DNA of 64,000 bases from contig JAYKYS010000002.1 of assembly GCA_036924285.1 (NCBI GenBank), forward strand, positions 39,881,501 to 39,945,500, in the 5' to 3' direction. Under the pieces are notes generated by a model. That model did no database searches, had not been told where the DNA came from, and was given only the letters and a program-made list of their open reading frames with translations. The translations under genes and the position numbers were made by a program. Source of the stretch: Asterella californica. Its lineage: Eukaryota > Streptophyta > Marchantiopsida > Marchantiales > Aytoniaceae. Numbering within the stretch: the first letter of the stretch is position 1; every line of letters begins with the position of its first letter. Of this stretch, positions 12,640 to 24,323 are shown one piece after another.

Positions 12640-13200
12640 AGCGCATGCTGTCACGAAAGTCCTTTGAGCTGTAACGTCTTATCGCACCCGCTGGGACCGA
12701 CGGACCTCCTGCTCAGGTATCCCCTTACTGCTAGAGACAAATACTCGTGCGGTGGTTTCCACAACCCGCTGCGATTGCCGGACTCTCCTTCGTTCGGAAT
12801 GTGGGTGCAGTAGCCTTCCAGAATAAGTAACCATACAACTCAACTCAGCCTTGTTGATTTCTTGGCTGAGATTTAAAAAAACGGAACTTCCCGTCGCTGG
12901 ATCGGTTACGGCCTGACTGGAACTCTTCAAGACAGCTAAAGTTCGGTCGTATAAACGCTGTACTCTAAGATGAGATAGGAGGAGGATTCTATTCCCAGAA
13001 GCTAGTTCTTGCTCTGAATCCGCTGCTCCCAAGTCCTACGTTAGTACCCCCTTCTCCTTCCGAAGTCTTGCTTCCGGGTCTATAGATTAAATAAAAAGAA
13101 GGAATAAAGTTAACTTTCTGACGATCCGGTTTAGCTAGGGCCTTGAAGAAGGGGAACGTTTCCGGCCCCCCTTCTTTTACCCTCTTCCGGAAACTCCCAG
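12640..13200. other. GC-richer island, possible organelle-derived insertion
   Basis: Composition shifts abruptly from the AT-rich surroundings. The segment contains runs such as CCCCCTTCTTTTACCCTCTTCC near 13165-13187 and a minus-strand frame open for 117 codons (12679-13032) with no known domain. It resembles plant mitochondrial intergenic or intronic DNA to my eye, but I see no organelle gene in it, so a nuclear mitochondrial insertion is only a suggestion. Confidence 0.25.
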
Positions 13201-13465
13201 CTTGTCTACTAACCTTGTGTAATGATAGTAATTTGAGGATGACATCTCCAAGTAAATTCAGTAAGTAAATTCATTTAAAACACAAAAATTATGCTTAAAG
13301 GTTAAGTTGATACAATGTGGGTCACCACAGAGTAGTATACAAAACTACCTGCTTGAATACAAACAACTTCTGACGTGCCAAACAGATTCTAAAGGTCCGT
13401 GTTCTCCCTAGTTTAACTGCAGCAGTAATCCAGTGGAGATGAGAAACAGCACTTCACACGCGCCC

Positions 13466-13526
13466 TTAATGCTTGAGAAGCTTCAAAATTATCTCCTACC
13501 AAGTACAGTGAACCCGTCACAAGCAC
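13466..13526 (-). pseudogene. Folylpolyglutamate synthase, last-exon relic
   Basis: On the minus strand a good acceptor (GCTTGTGATGCAG) ends at 13527, and the following exon reads VLVTGSLYLVGD, the conserved C-terminal signature of FPGS/FolC. After the GD the frame must slip to continue as ILKLLKH and a TAA at 13466-13468, a family-like ending. The intact frame instead runs on to 13413 with unrelated residues. I found no other FPGS exon nearby, so this is a broken fragment. The intron border was kept, which points to DNA-level capture or local gene decay and not to a retro-copy. FPGS adds glutamate to folates; this copy cannot do so. Confidence 0.65.
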
Positions 13527-15786
13527 CTGCATCACAAGCACACGAGAAGTTGCACAGTATACTTCAAGAGATATCAGCATACACCGGGCCCAACTTCCAG
13601 TAAAGGGTGTGTATGTTCTCTGTAAGAACGAGAAACTAGCAGAGTTCAAGCTGTAGACAACCACTTTAAGCTTTTTAAAAGTCCAACAGACGCAGTATAC
13701 ATACCTGAATGTGCCTTTTGGGGTGTTGTCTCGCACAAAATCTCGACCATTCTAAAGTTGCTGGCAATGATGACCTAACGGCACTGGCGGACCAATGGAC
13801 TTGCAGCCACCTTTATCCTCTTGTAGGGTCGATAATAAGTCTTTGGTGCCTGCTCCATCGCCTGGACCTAGTACGTTTGATTCTGTTCGATCCAACCACA
13901 GGTGACATCCAACGAGGACGATAATCAGCGAGGAACGTCTAAAGTCAGAAACAGTCAGCTAAATCGACTTTGGAGGAACGAGAAAGCAACTTCTTGTGCT
14001 ATCTTTCTGTGACATTTACTTGACCCCACCCTAATACGTTTTTCGGACTTCACCCACCCTTCTTAACATGTGTTTCTTCACCACACCCTCGACTGGATAC
14101 AGCAGGTTCAGTAGGTCAAAAGTTCACATCATCAGAATGCTAGAAGTGTATGTTAACCGTAATCCATATATCTATACGAAAAGTTTAATTTAAAATACTT
14201 TTACAAAAAGTTATCAACCCAGATTATTGCAGTGGCTTTACATGACGGTAAACTTGTTAAACCTGCTATTGCCGGTCAGGGTGTAGTCAAGTAACGTAAT
14301 GTTAAGAGAGGTGATGTCAAGTCTGAAAAACATATTAGGGGTAGTTTCAAGTAGATTTCCGATCTTTCTCTATTACCGTACAGCCTACTAGTAAGAGCTC
14401 GGACATCAGTAACTGTGGCCAGGATTGAACCATAGACATCCACTGGCTGAAGGGACCAATAGCCTACTGAAGTTTGTGACTATTTACTGGCAACTGGGCA
14501 CGGACCAAAGATGGTTTCACTTCAACTTCCACTCATCAGGGCCACAACTGCGCTGGTAAATAGTGAATGTTCTCTAATTGTAGCTGCTCAAGACTTGGAC
14601 TCTAGAAACGGAGTTTGCTCTTGCTTGTGGCAGTAATTGACCCAATTTGGTTTCGTGCCATCATGATTCAACGCTGACAGAATTAGAGCCAGGTGTAATG
14701 CCTCCAGAGACAAAGCTAACTTTCAAAATTAGCCTTAACACTCATGTTGCTTTGATACGAGAATGAAAGCAAACAAAGAGCCACTGGTACAAGACAACTG
14801 CGGGGAATCAAGACCGCAGAGTGAGGGACTCCTGAAACGAATTCCATATACTTTGCAAACCTAAAGCCAGTGAGTACACAGTGGAGTGGATACCTTCAAA
14901 CTTTGATTTCCTTAGCGACTCTCAAAACTTCTGTAGTTTCATTTGCCATGAAAGATCAGTTTGAGCAGGTCCATCACTGCTCTTTGTCGGGGTTATAGAG
15001 ACGTAGCATTTTTCGACTGAGGTGCGAAAATTGCCATATCGACCAGCAGCCGTGCATCCAAACAACTCCGTAGGTTAGCAGAGGCACATCCTTGTCTCCA
15101 CATCTCCGCTGCAACATAAATAAAATCCAAAGAATCATACAGATCTACGTAACACCATGTGCACACCACCGCTAAGGAAAAGCCCTCATATAGAGTACGT
15201 CCAACGTTAGCAACAGGAAGCGAGCGGAAGCAGCGTTAGCAAGGGAAATATGGCACAAATGAGAACACTACGTCCTCAACACTAACAGTTTACACTGGAA
15301 ACAGCACAGCAAGTTCGACATCAATATAATCTTTCGGATCATCACTGGTAAGCAATAAATGTTTCTACATAATTATCGACATAATGTTTCTATGGTTACT
15401 CCGATCGGTTACAAAGAACCGGACAATTGCTATCGACAAGGGACTGAGGTGCGAAGGGTAAGGCATTCCGTGCTTCGTGCATATCAGCAACAACTTTAAT
15501 TTAGCGTTTCCATGTGCACACGTGATGACAAAGCGCTTGGTAACTGCGTCTCCAAGTGCAGGCAGTGATGACAGACCACTTAAAGCAGATAACCCTCGTG
15601 GATTGCATCAGATGGGCTTTTGCCCATAACACTATCTGAGCACACTGAACCTTATAAGTATTACGCAATGAGACCTCATTAGTTTCGGAAACACTTCTAA
15701 TCGTTGGTTTTGAAATTCTCCTCATCGTTTTCTTCATCGTTTAGCTTTTCGAGTGACTTCATTCACCAAGATTACCGTGATAGTTT
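13527..15786. other. Intergenic, no gene recognised
   Basis: I looked for upstream FPGS exons on the minus strand and saw none. The frame at 13709-13924 (+) has no recognisable domain. The segment is otherwise without clear repeats. Confidence 0.4.
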
Positions 15787-15970
15787 CGTTGGACTCCTCT
15801 CGTCTCGTTCCTGCGAACAAATCAACTTGCAGCTGAGAGACGTACCGTTGGACTCATCTCGTCTCGTTTCTGCAAACAAATCAACCAGTGCAGCTGAGAG
15901 ACGTACCGTTGGACTCTTTCCATCTCGTTGCCAACAAATCAACCAGACTGAGTGCAGCTGAGATACGTAT
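15787..15970. repeat. About 60-bp tandem repeat, three copies
   Basis: CGTTGGACTC starts at 15787, 15846 and 15907. Each unit continues with TCTCGTCTCGTT-like sequence, AACAAATCAAC, GCAGCTGAGA and ACGTA. The third copy is the most diverged and slightly longer. An overlapping plus-strand frame (15704-15961) merely translates the repeat. Confidence 0.88.
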
Positions 15971-16110
15971 CGGACGTGAATCGCGGTATCGAAGAACGCA
16001 TTAGATCAGGAGTTGAGGTCCGATAAATATTCGAACTCATTTTTCCTTCGTGTCCTGTTTCGTGAAATGCTTCAGAGGCGCAACTGTTAAATTTATCGTG
16101 TCATACGCTT

Positions 16111-16350
16111 CTAAGAGACTACATCATCGTCCATGAGCCGCTCCTTAGCCCGGCGGATCAACGCTCGGGCAGCCTCTACATGATGTAGGATGTGCTTTAC
16201 AAGATCCACCACTTCTTGGTTGGACATGTCTCTCCAGAGCCCGTTGCTCGCCAGAATCAAATACTGACACAACAAATCGATGCGTGCCTTCTTGACGCAC
16301 AGTACTCCGCTGTGATCTTGGGGTTTGTATATACGGCCATGACTGCTCAT
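16111..16350 (-). pseudogene. PP2C-type protein phosphatase fragment
   Basis: The minus-strand translation contains YLILASNGLWRDMSNQEVVD and later ARALIRRAKERLMDDDVV. These match the PP2C C-terminal core (FLILASDGLWDVMSNQEAV type, then the ARxL...A...S.DD segment). The metal-binding Asp of DGLW is Asn here, consistent with a GAT-to-AAT change, and the GS preceding DD is lost. No N-terminal phosphatase motifs are present and the frame breaks upstream of about 16340. This is a decayed fragment of a Mg/Mn-dependent Ser/Thr phosphatase. Confidence 0.78.
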
Positions 16351-16923
16351 GATTCCACTGTTGTTCGATTGACGTCGTCACATCATCTCATATGTATGTG
16401 GACTCGTGTACTGAATCTTGAGACAGACTGATTTCTAGTTGAACTGACCATGGATATTCGTAGTTGTAACCTGGTTCATAAATCTCGAGCTTCCCGTCCT
16501 CAACAGTGACATCGACTGCATTTCAGGATCTTCCTACTCGAATCTTATGTTTTGCATTCTGACTTATGGCAACCTGTAAGCATGTGCCACAGAGTACTGT
16601 AAAGAAAGGGTCAACGAGATTCTGAGAAATACCTAATCTACGTTAGAAGCAAAACTGTACTGCTTGATGATGTTTAGAACATACCATGCACGAGGTTAAT
16701 CACGACCAGGATCTTCTTACCTGAGCTCGACAACTAAATAGGGTATATTTCTTACATTTCAAGACATTTCCCTGCTTACTATGAATATAGCGGACACGAA
16801 CCTTTTATTGTCTCAGCTTTTTCCAGATCGTTATAAAATCCAGTGAAATTACATGGTCATTACGGAGGTGTATCGGCCTCCTCCGTCTGTTCCCGGAGGG
16901 GAGTAACAGACGCTACCTTGTAC
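16351..16923. other. Intergenic, no gene recognised
   Basis: No further PP2C exon and no other coding signal seen. GTACCTTGTACCTTG at about 16917-16932 is a short simple repeat leading into the next element. Confidence 0.4.
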
Positions 16924-17020
16924 CTTGTACCTTGGCCCTTCGGGTCCTTCTTTCCCTTGTGAGGCTTGATGGGGTCTTTCCGTCTGTTAGATATTCATTG
17001 CGTGGCGTTTCTCTCTTGTA
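16924..17020 (+). repeat. Structured dispersed repeat R2, copy A
   Basis: Contains GGCCCTTCGGGTCCTTCTTT, then TCCCTTGTGAGGCTTGATGG, then CCGTCTGTTAGATATTCATT and GCGTGGCGTTTC. The same order is found in copies B (25190-25351) and C (35640-35800, opposite strand). GCCCTTCGGGTC forms a short stem closed by a CTTCGG tetraloop if transcribed. Confidence 0.8.
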
Positions 17021-17850
17021 TCTTCCGGTGGTGGGTGTTTCCCTTCTCCACCATTCCCTGCATTCCATTTTACTGCCGACTGCATTACCATATGTGAACT
17101 GCCCTCATCATGTGCATGCCACACGAGTATCTCCGTATTACTTATACACATTCAACGAGAAGAGATTTAGATTTCCCTTAGCTATTACGATATGCTAGTA
17201 ACACCACGAGTTGCTCCGGTAGTCAAGAATCTAACACCAAATTTCTCTCATTAGTCTGGACGTTTTGCATAATTCAAGAGCTTCAAGAGTGGAGAATCCA
17301 GTTAACGTTGATTCTTTCCGTTTAGCTTTAGAATTTTGTACGTATTGACAGGATTCTAGCTCTTTAACAAACGTCAGGAAGTGGAATGAAGATGAGCATG
17401 AGCATGTGTTTGGGTCTGTAGTGTACGTTCAGAACAGAGACACCTTCTGTAAGATTGTAGTCATGCTTGAAGCAGCAAAAGTGGAAAAGCGCATAGAATA
17501 CGGACCTGGAAGAGTGACGAACACACATAGGATGAACTGTATTGTTTCCGATGGGGATCCAATACATATTGACGATCAGTATTTGCTTGTCAAAGTTAAG
17601 CTCCTTTCTTAGAGAATGGATTTATAAATATATCTTGAGGTTCCTATTTTCAGTATATAGAGGGTTTATGTATTGTATAAGTTAAGCCTAAAATCTATGT
17701 TTCTTGATCTAAATTTAGAACTGAAGGAACTGATCATAGTTCATAATTGTAGTATTTTTTAAAGTAGAAATTTTATCGTGAATATTTTTGGATATATTTT
17801 AGATGATCTTGATCATCGTTTATATTTATAGGATACGAGATCATTGTTTT
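17021..17850. other. Unidentified short frame at 17351-17612 (+) in AT-rich sequence
   Basis: A plus-strand frame is open from about 17351 to the stop at 17610-17612. Its translation has no low-complexity bias and includes EYGPGRVTNTHRMNC and IHIDDQYLLVKVK, which look like real protein sequence, but I do not recognise the family. It has no in-frame ATG at its beginning and could be an exon or a transposon piece. Confidence 0.35.
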
Positions 17851-17889
17851 ATACATAAGAGGTCAAGGAGTAGATTTGCTATAATCTTT

Positions 17890-19556
17890 TACAAGTGGTT
17901 GTATGAAGATGTGTTTGGAATTTGACCATAGTTTCAGGTAATAAATGATGATCAGTAGAAATAAAATTATCAATAAAAGTGGACATATCAGTATCCGAAT
18001 TTATCTTAAACGTTGGTGCATCTTCAATCTATAATAATCCATGATCGTGAGGACTTCCTCTACTTTGAAATTTTGTTAAAAAAAAGAATTCGTTGACAGG
18101 AAAGAAAATATCCTTATAAGTTTTAATTGGATTTCTAAAACATTGTGTTCGGTAGTTATAATATCTAGCACATGTAATTTGTCGTATTAATTGTTGATAT
18201 TGATAAGAAGTTAATGTTTTTGTATTCTGAGGCAAAGGAATAAGATTATCCAATTTGTTCAGACTGTGTAGTGTTTGTGCAAGTGATTTCCAATTTTTTT
18301 CATTAGATGTAAGTGTGAAAAAAATGGTAGGTTTACCTAATTGCTGGATCATTGCAAAAAGATTTCTTCTGAGAACTTGATAATAGTTAGGTGTGAATCT
18401 TAACGGAGATAAGCATGGGAAAGCTTGATCAGTAATTGTTGTTTGAGATCAGTGTTTTCTATTTGTTCAATAGTAAGAGGTGGAACTTGTAGTTTAGTTT
18501 TTCTTATGCGTATCCAAGAAAGACTTAAGATTTTGTGCAATACAGATTTTAGACATTTTGAAGAAAATATTTGGTAGATGTCGAGCAAATCTATGTCTGA
18601 AATGCAACAATTCCCAACCTGCAGGATAAATCTCTTTATATTCTATTATGACCATAAAATAATATGAGAGAGTTAGATTCTTCAGAATGTTCATCTTTGA
18701 ATAAACTTAAGGGATGATAATTTTCACTAGGAGCTATAGCAAGTTTATACTTATGATACGCGTATCATAAATAGTTTCTGGATCTAAGAAATTAATAACA
18801 GAAGTGTCTGTGTGTGGATCAGTGTCGTTCTCTATAAAATCAATTTCTGTGTTTATCATATTTTGTTCCGTATTATGTGTTTATATCAAGTTTAATACAT
18901 TTTCACTTTCATGAGAAGACGTTTTTGAGTTTATACATTGTTCGCATAAGTTCGTGTTATTTGTATGCAGATATTGAGTATAGTGGTCTTGAATGTTGTG
19001 AAGCCATTTTTCATCTATAGTAATCTTGTGAAGTTTATACAGTGGATTATTAATGAAATATTTAAGAGCTTGGATAATTTTGTTCAGTTTTACATAACTT
19101 GTTTTGTAGATAGATTTTAAAATCATTTTCTGCTTTATTTCGACTATTATGCTTCCTTCATCGTCCACCATTCGAGGTAGTACAGATTGTACTAGATGAA
19201 TATTTGAAAGAATATTTATAATACTATCACGTAAATGTCATTGTTCGAATCCACTATAGATATGAATATTATCAAATATAACTCTAGATTAATTCTTCTA
19301 CTTCATAAATTAAACATTCTATGTCTAAGACTCGTGTACTTTCATAACTTTGAAGTAGATGAGAAAAATGTGGTAGATCATTATGATCAATATATCTTGT
19401 ACACATAGAATAAATATTAGAAGTTGCACTTGAATCATTACACGATAAATTATGTGTTTTATAGAGTTCTAAGATTTTATGTAATATAACATCTTTTAAT
19501 ATCTTACTAGTTCTTTTAAATTCATATCGATGACATATTGAACATATCATATCTGG
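17890..19556 (-). pseudogene. Helitron Rep (HUH endonuclease region), decayed
   Basis: Pieces on the minus strand line up in Helitron order. At 19550-19284 is an N-terminal Cys-rich segment (ICSICHRYEF). At 19171-18881 and 18694-18400 are AT-rich linking pieces. At 18352-17890 is the Helitron-like core: MIQQLGKPTIFFTLTSNEKN, then EFFFLTKFQSRGSPHDHGLL with the HxH metal motif (HDH). Past a TAG at 18029-18031, the frame reads IEDAPTFKINSD and QTHLHTTTCKR. The TAG stands where Helitrons carry Trp (GLLW). The AMIRQLGTPT / RGSPHxH wording is the kind I associate with animal and basal-lineage Helitrons. Rep nicks and joins single-stranded DNA in rolling-circle transposition. Several frameshifts and stops make this copy inactive. 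The Pif1-like helicase half is not found. Confidence 0.82.
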
Positions 19557-20121
19557 AGGATCGAGTATAGCTTTTTCGTACTAATCAGTTTGTTTTTATG
19601 ATGAAAATATTCTTTATGTTTTTACGTGGAACTCGACTAGTACAGTGGTTTGTATGATTAACTTGATGCGTAATCAGTAATAGCTCTTTTTGTAGTTTGA
19701 GAGATTCTCCATTTTCTAGTCACCAATGCCTAAGCAAATCTTGTCTTCAGACTCAAAAGGAAAGGAAAATATTTCTAGTGTGAAGATGACAATGGAGAAT
19801 ATCAACATTATGCACTGCTTCTAAAGTAGTCCACAAAGCAAAACATATGAAGTGGAAATTGCATCTAAGATTAAGACATTAATCTTTCTTGATTATGTGG
19901 TTGAAAAGCATGATTCTTTTCTATGCCTCTTGATTCGAGTCAAGAAAGTATCAAAGCTCCCTCCATTCCAGTACGAAAAAACAGCTTCTAGGGATTGTCG
20001 ATTGTGGCTCCTGTTGCACTTTTCACTCCAAAATGTCACATTCATGCTACAAAAATTTCTTGATTTCTCTTTTCTAATGCTTCTACAATACTAGAAGCCT
20101 TCTATTCTTTAGTACAATACA

Positions 20122-20624
20122 TTATTGATGTCTCAATCCTCTTGTTTCCTTTACGAAACAAGCGTAGACTCTACCATTCACACCTCCTCCTAAATTTTTG
20201 TCTCTTTCTATGGAAGAATGGGACAACCAAATGATTACATCTTGTACACTATTCTCATAACTATAACATACCGGAGGACCTAAATCCATCCTTTTAGCTG
20301 CAATTATTTCTGAGTCAAACTTTTTTATCACTTCTAACTCATAAGATTTGAACACTCGACTACCTTTTATACACACTAAAGTACACTGCTCCACATATTT
20401 TGCAACAACATGCGAAGTTATTTTTATAAATGTGAATGAGAATCGAGTTTTTCTACTTGAGATAAACTCTTAGATGTATATACTAGTTCCATCCCACACC
20501 TCACCAACCAATCTTTCGAGTTAACGACTCCTATCAATTTCCATACCAACCAATTACAACGGACTCCAAGAACAATACTGGAAATCAGATATCCAATGTT
20601 GTTGTCCAATAAGTATATCTTCAT
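20122..20624 (-). pseudogene. Two adjacent unidentified minus-strand frames
   Basis: Frames 20624-20424 (66 codons) and 20394-20122 (90 codons) follow one another, separated by a TAA and a phase change. The translations have balanced composition (for example EQCTLVCIKGSRVFKSYELE and IWLSHSSIERDKN), unlike the AT-driven noise around them. They may be parts of one broken protein. I do not recognise a family, and the listed starts are non-ATG. Position inside the Helitron-bearing block makes transposon cargo or a second transposon possible. Confidence 0.3.
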
Positions 20625-21700
20625 GGAATTCCAGACTTTGGTTACGTCAATTTCAACTTCTTTGTACTTGGGTCCATTGCCTCCTTATCAACAATATGTT
20701 TGCTCATGTTTACAAAATAGTACCTGCACCACAACCAAACACTATTTTATGTTCTGCAAACAAATAACATCTACACAACACAAGAAAGTACTTCGTTAAT
20801 CTTTGGATCATAAAACACATTCAACTCTATTGACTATCTATTACAATTTTTTTTCTTACACCTTGTCATGGATAATAAGAAGCATAGAGATAGCTTATTT
20901 TCATTCTACACATTATAAACTTTTCACTTAAACCTATGAATCTTACAACAACGACATCGAATGACTAATGGATTTTTTCTAAAGCTGGGTTCAGATAGAA
21001 AAGTCATTATTGTTAGAAGGATGAAAATCCAAGATACTTCCCAAGATCATATTGTGCATGAGGCCAAACTTTAGGTTCACATCTAAAAATTGGAAGAAAA
21101 TACTTAATACTATCCAAGAATGTACAGATAGAATCTAGATAGGTTTCTTCAACTTTCTTGGAACAAAAGAAACTTCCTATAACATTTTTTATAATTCTAA
21201 TTACACTATAGTGTAAGAGTAGTGAACAAAATATATTAAAAACTGAATGAGAATAGTTTACTTTCATTCAGCTTATAACTATAACTGAAAAACACATGAT
21301 TCTATGCATCTGAATTAAATTCTAATAAGCAAATACACCTTAGGACCAATCTTGGAGAATTGCAGGTTTCATACTGTCCATACGGTATTGGAAGAGTAAC
21401 GATATAGACGAAGGATTATTCTTGTCTCAAGATAGTCAAAAAAGTAGCAAGGAGCTCCGCTTGACGTATAGAGCTTTTCCTGGATCTATTTCATTTTTTT
21501 GTTTTTTGGTTTTCTCGCTATTTTCTTTCATTTTCCGGTTTTCACCATAGACTCCATCTGTCCGTTTCACTACACGACCAAAAATTCACCCTTTTTGTTT
21601 TTTTTTTCACAATAGACTTATAGCTATGCTACCGCATAGCAAAAAGTGCTCTAGAATTGCAAGAGTTAAACCACGAGTATGAATATAAGAGTATAAATAA

Positions 21701-24323
21701 AATTATTTCTTTGCACTTTGTCTTTTGAGTAAAAAAATTAAATTCTCTTTTGCTCCAAGAAACCAAGAAATCTTCATATGAATAACACTAATCTGTGAAT
21801 ACTAAATAGTTTGTTTCCAGATGAATCTAACTTGTAAAACTGGTGAATAGCTCCTTGTTTCACAGATTCCAAGTTGGCATGAAAACATAGTCGTCAAAAG
21901 CACTGTCTGCATAAATGTTAAATGGCGCACTTCTCTAAAAGCAAACCCGCAAAAGAAGGTACTCTGGGTAACCAGGAGCACCTGTAGTCAAACTCACTCA
22001 TCAATTTCCACAAACCGCCGGCAAATTATGATAAGCGAGAAAAATCTAGGCTGGGTCAGGTTGCAAAGGAAAAATCATTTCATAATATTTGTAAATTATA
22101 TTTATATTAATTGACATACGTAGTCTATATTCAAAAATAATGTTTTGCAGACCTTCTATAAATTTTCAGGTTCGTAAACATTCTGTACTGGATATTTGAA
22201 ACTTATATAGTTTTCTGAAGTTAATCTTACACTTTTTGCTACGGGGAGAGGATTGAGTCTCTGTGACGAAACACGCCGTCGATAAGAAGTTTCCAGTGAC
22301 ACCTTCGTTGCTATCCTACGGGTCCCACGATCCGTCACCAGATCTCGCATGAACTTCCGTTTTGCCTGCTGGTCGGGTGATGAATATTCATCGATTTGTC
22401 ATGTTCGTACCAGTTGAGATACGGATTTTCGTTATTTTCTAGCACTCCCAAGAAGCTTGGAAGCTGGATTCTGATGACGGCGTAGCAGGAAGCTGCGGAC
22501 GTAACCGCTTCACTGACTGCATGAAGCCTGTACACAGAGCTAGGCCCTACGAGCTTCAGTTGGTACGAGATTCCCAAGAGAATGAACTTTGGAATTCCTA
22601 GTTTTCTTCAATGGGCTGGAAGCGTTTTACCGACTTGTGTCTTGTTTTACGTTACACTGTCTGTTCAGCTCCTAATCCAGGACTGCCATTTAGTAAGAGT
22701 ATGAGTTTTTCGATTTTCCATTTTCTCAGGTAACAGACCGCAGGCAAGGAGGAGAGGAGCGCACTGCCATACTGCCATTCTTGGGGCCCTAAACCTACCC
22801 CCTCATACGTTAACGCCTAATGATCCACCTGTTCGACTCGCTTATAGTAAGGAGCATAGCAGGTAGATGGACAAACACGCCAAGAATTATTACCGTCAAC
22901 TCACAGAGGAGAGGAGCTTGCAGGGTGGAAACTGTTTGTGTGGTTGTTCTTCTACGATGCAACGGAGAGGAAGACGGTGCAGGGTTACCGTTTTAAGTCC
23001 AAACTGACGAAACGACAGGGATTCAGTACCCGGGTACAACACGAATACTAGTCCTGTGATAAACTACCAGAGTGCCGTGTTTATTACATAAAGCTTGAGC
23101 CACTCAACACGTTCGGTCCAATACACTGCAATCCTTGAATCTTCAGAGGGAGACTAGATTCACTTAAGTCAGTAGTGTTACGCTCGATCCTCACAATGCA
23201 TAAAAACCTTTTTAACTTTCCGCGCTTGAAGAGGATATGAACTGACTTGACCGTAGGTCTGACTTGTTTAAAGCGAAGCGCATACACGAGTCGTGTATGC
23301 GTTTCGTGTTCCACTAACTTCCACATGACTGGGAAACACATTCTGGAAGGCCATCCACTAAAGAACACAAGTGTGAAACAATTGCTTGCGACTGATAGTC
23401 AGCAGCCGTCGAAAAATTTACCCAAGCATGAACAGTAAGAGCAAGGAAGCTTTATTCAGCTCAAGCTACGAGATATAGCTCGAGGATAACAGAAGTTATT
23501 GGTATTTCCTGAAGGAAGACAGTGCGACAAACAGCGGGTAGTGCACGAGACATACACCTATCCCCTCAGTCCGTAACACTTAAATTAATAAAGCATTCAG
23601 TAAATTTCTCTGTTCGCAGTTGCAAACCAAATCACTTTGTCTCCACAATTCGCTGAAGACAATATTCCCACTTCGGGCTATACGAAGGAACTCGTCCACT
23701 GCTGCACCACCACTTTTACCTCTCTACAACTGTCTGTACGTTGCTGCCTGTGAGATTCATCACCACTTACCTGCTTTACACGACATCAAACTTTGAAAAT
23801 GCGATAAACGACATCGAGACTATATGCAAACCTATTAAATCCACTGCTAATCAAAATTGACAAAGGAAAGCTTGTTCACAGTAGTTCAACTATCAAGTAG
23901 AGGTCCAGACCTCTTCCTGAACCGTCAGGTGAAGTGTTCAGGGTCGAGGTTCAAGAGCAACCGTAAGTACGTGGTTCAGCTGAAGGGATGCGGAAACTGC
24001 TAACACTACGTATCAGCACAACGGGTTTGCAGGACCAGATGTCTAACGTGTCAAGATAAACCAAAATACATCTTCAAGCTGTGCAAGAGTAACTCCTTCC
24101 GACTGAAGTCTGTGCAGAAGGCACAGAGGTAGCTTCTTCGCGGGAAACGAATCTATGAAACCCTCCGTAACGACTCCATACTGACAGAAGATTGAAAGTT
24201 AGATAAGGGCGCAGCTATCTTTCACCTTGCCGATCCCACGATGAATTATAGAAACCAAAACCAAAATAAGCATAGTTAACACACACCTCTGAGGTAATCT
24301 GGTCAGCTGGCAGCAGAGACAGT
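21701..24323. other. Intergenic; one short palindrome, no gene
   Basis: Short frames at 22156-22577 (-) and 23084-23368 (-) have no recognisable domain. The palindrome at 23274-23306 is listed separately. Confidence 0.4.
23274..23306. repeat. 15-bp inverted repeat with a 3-nt spacer
   Basis: CGAAGCGCATACACG (23274-23288), spacer AGT, CGTGTATGCGTTTCG (23292-23306); 14 of 15 positions pair. Confidence 0.9.

Larger units (their letters stand above)
17851..21700 (-). mobile_element. AT-rich Helitron-bearing block
   Basis: The Rep relic lies in a strongly AT-rich stretch that contrasts with both sides. I could not fix the 5' TC and 3' CTRR ends or the terminal hairpin, so the limits given are compositional. 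The minus-strand frames at 20122-20624 may be cargo. Confidence 0.45.
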
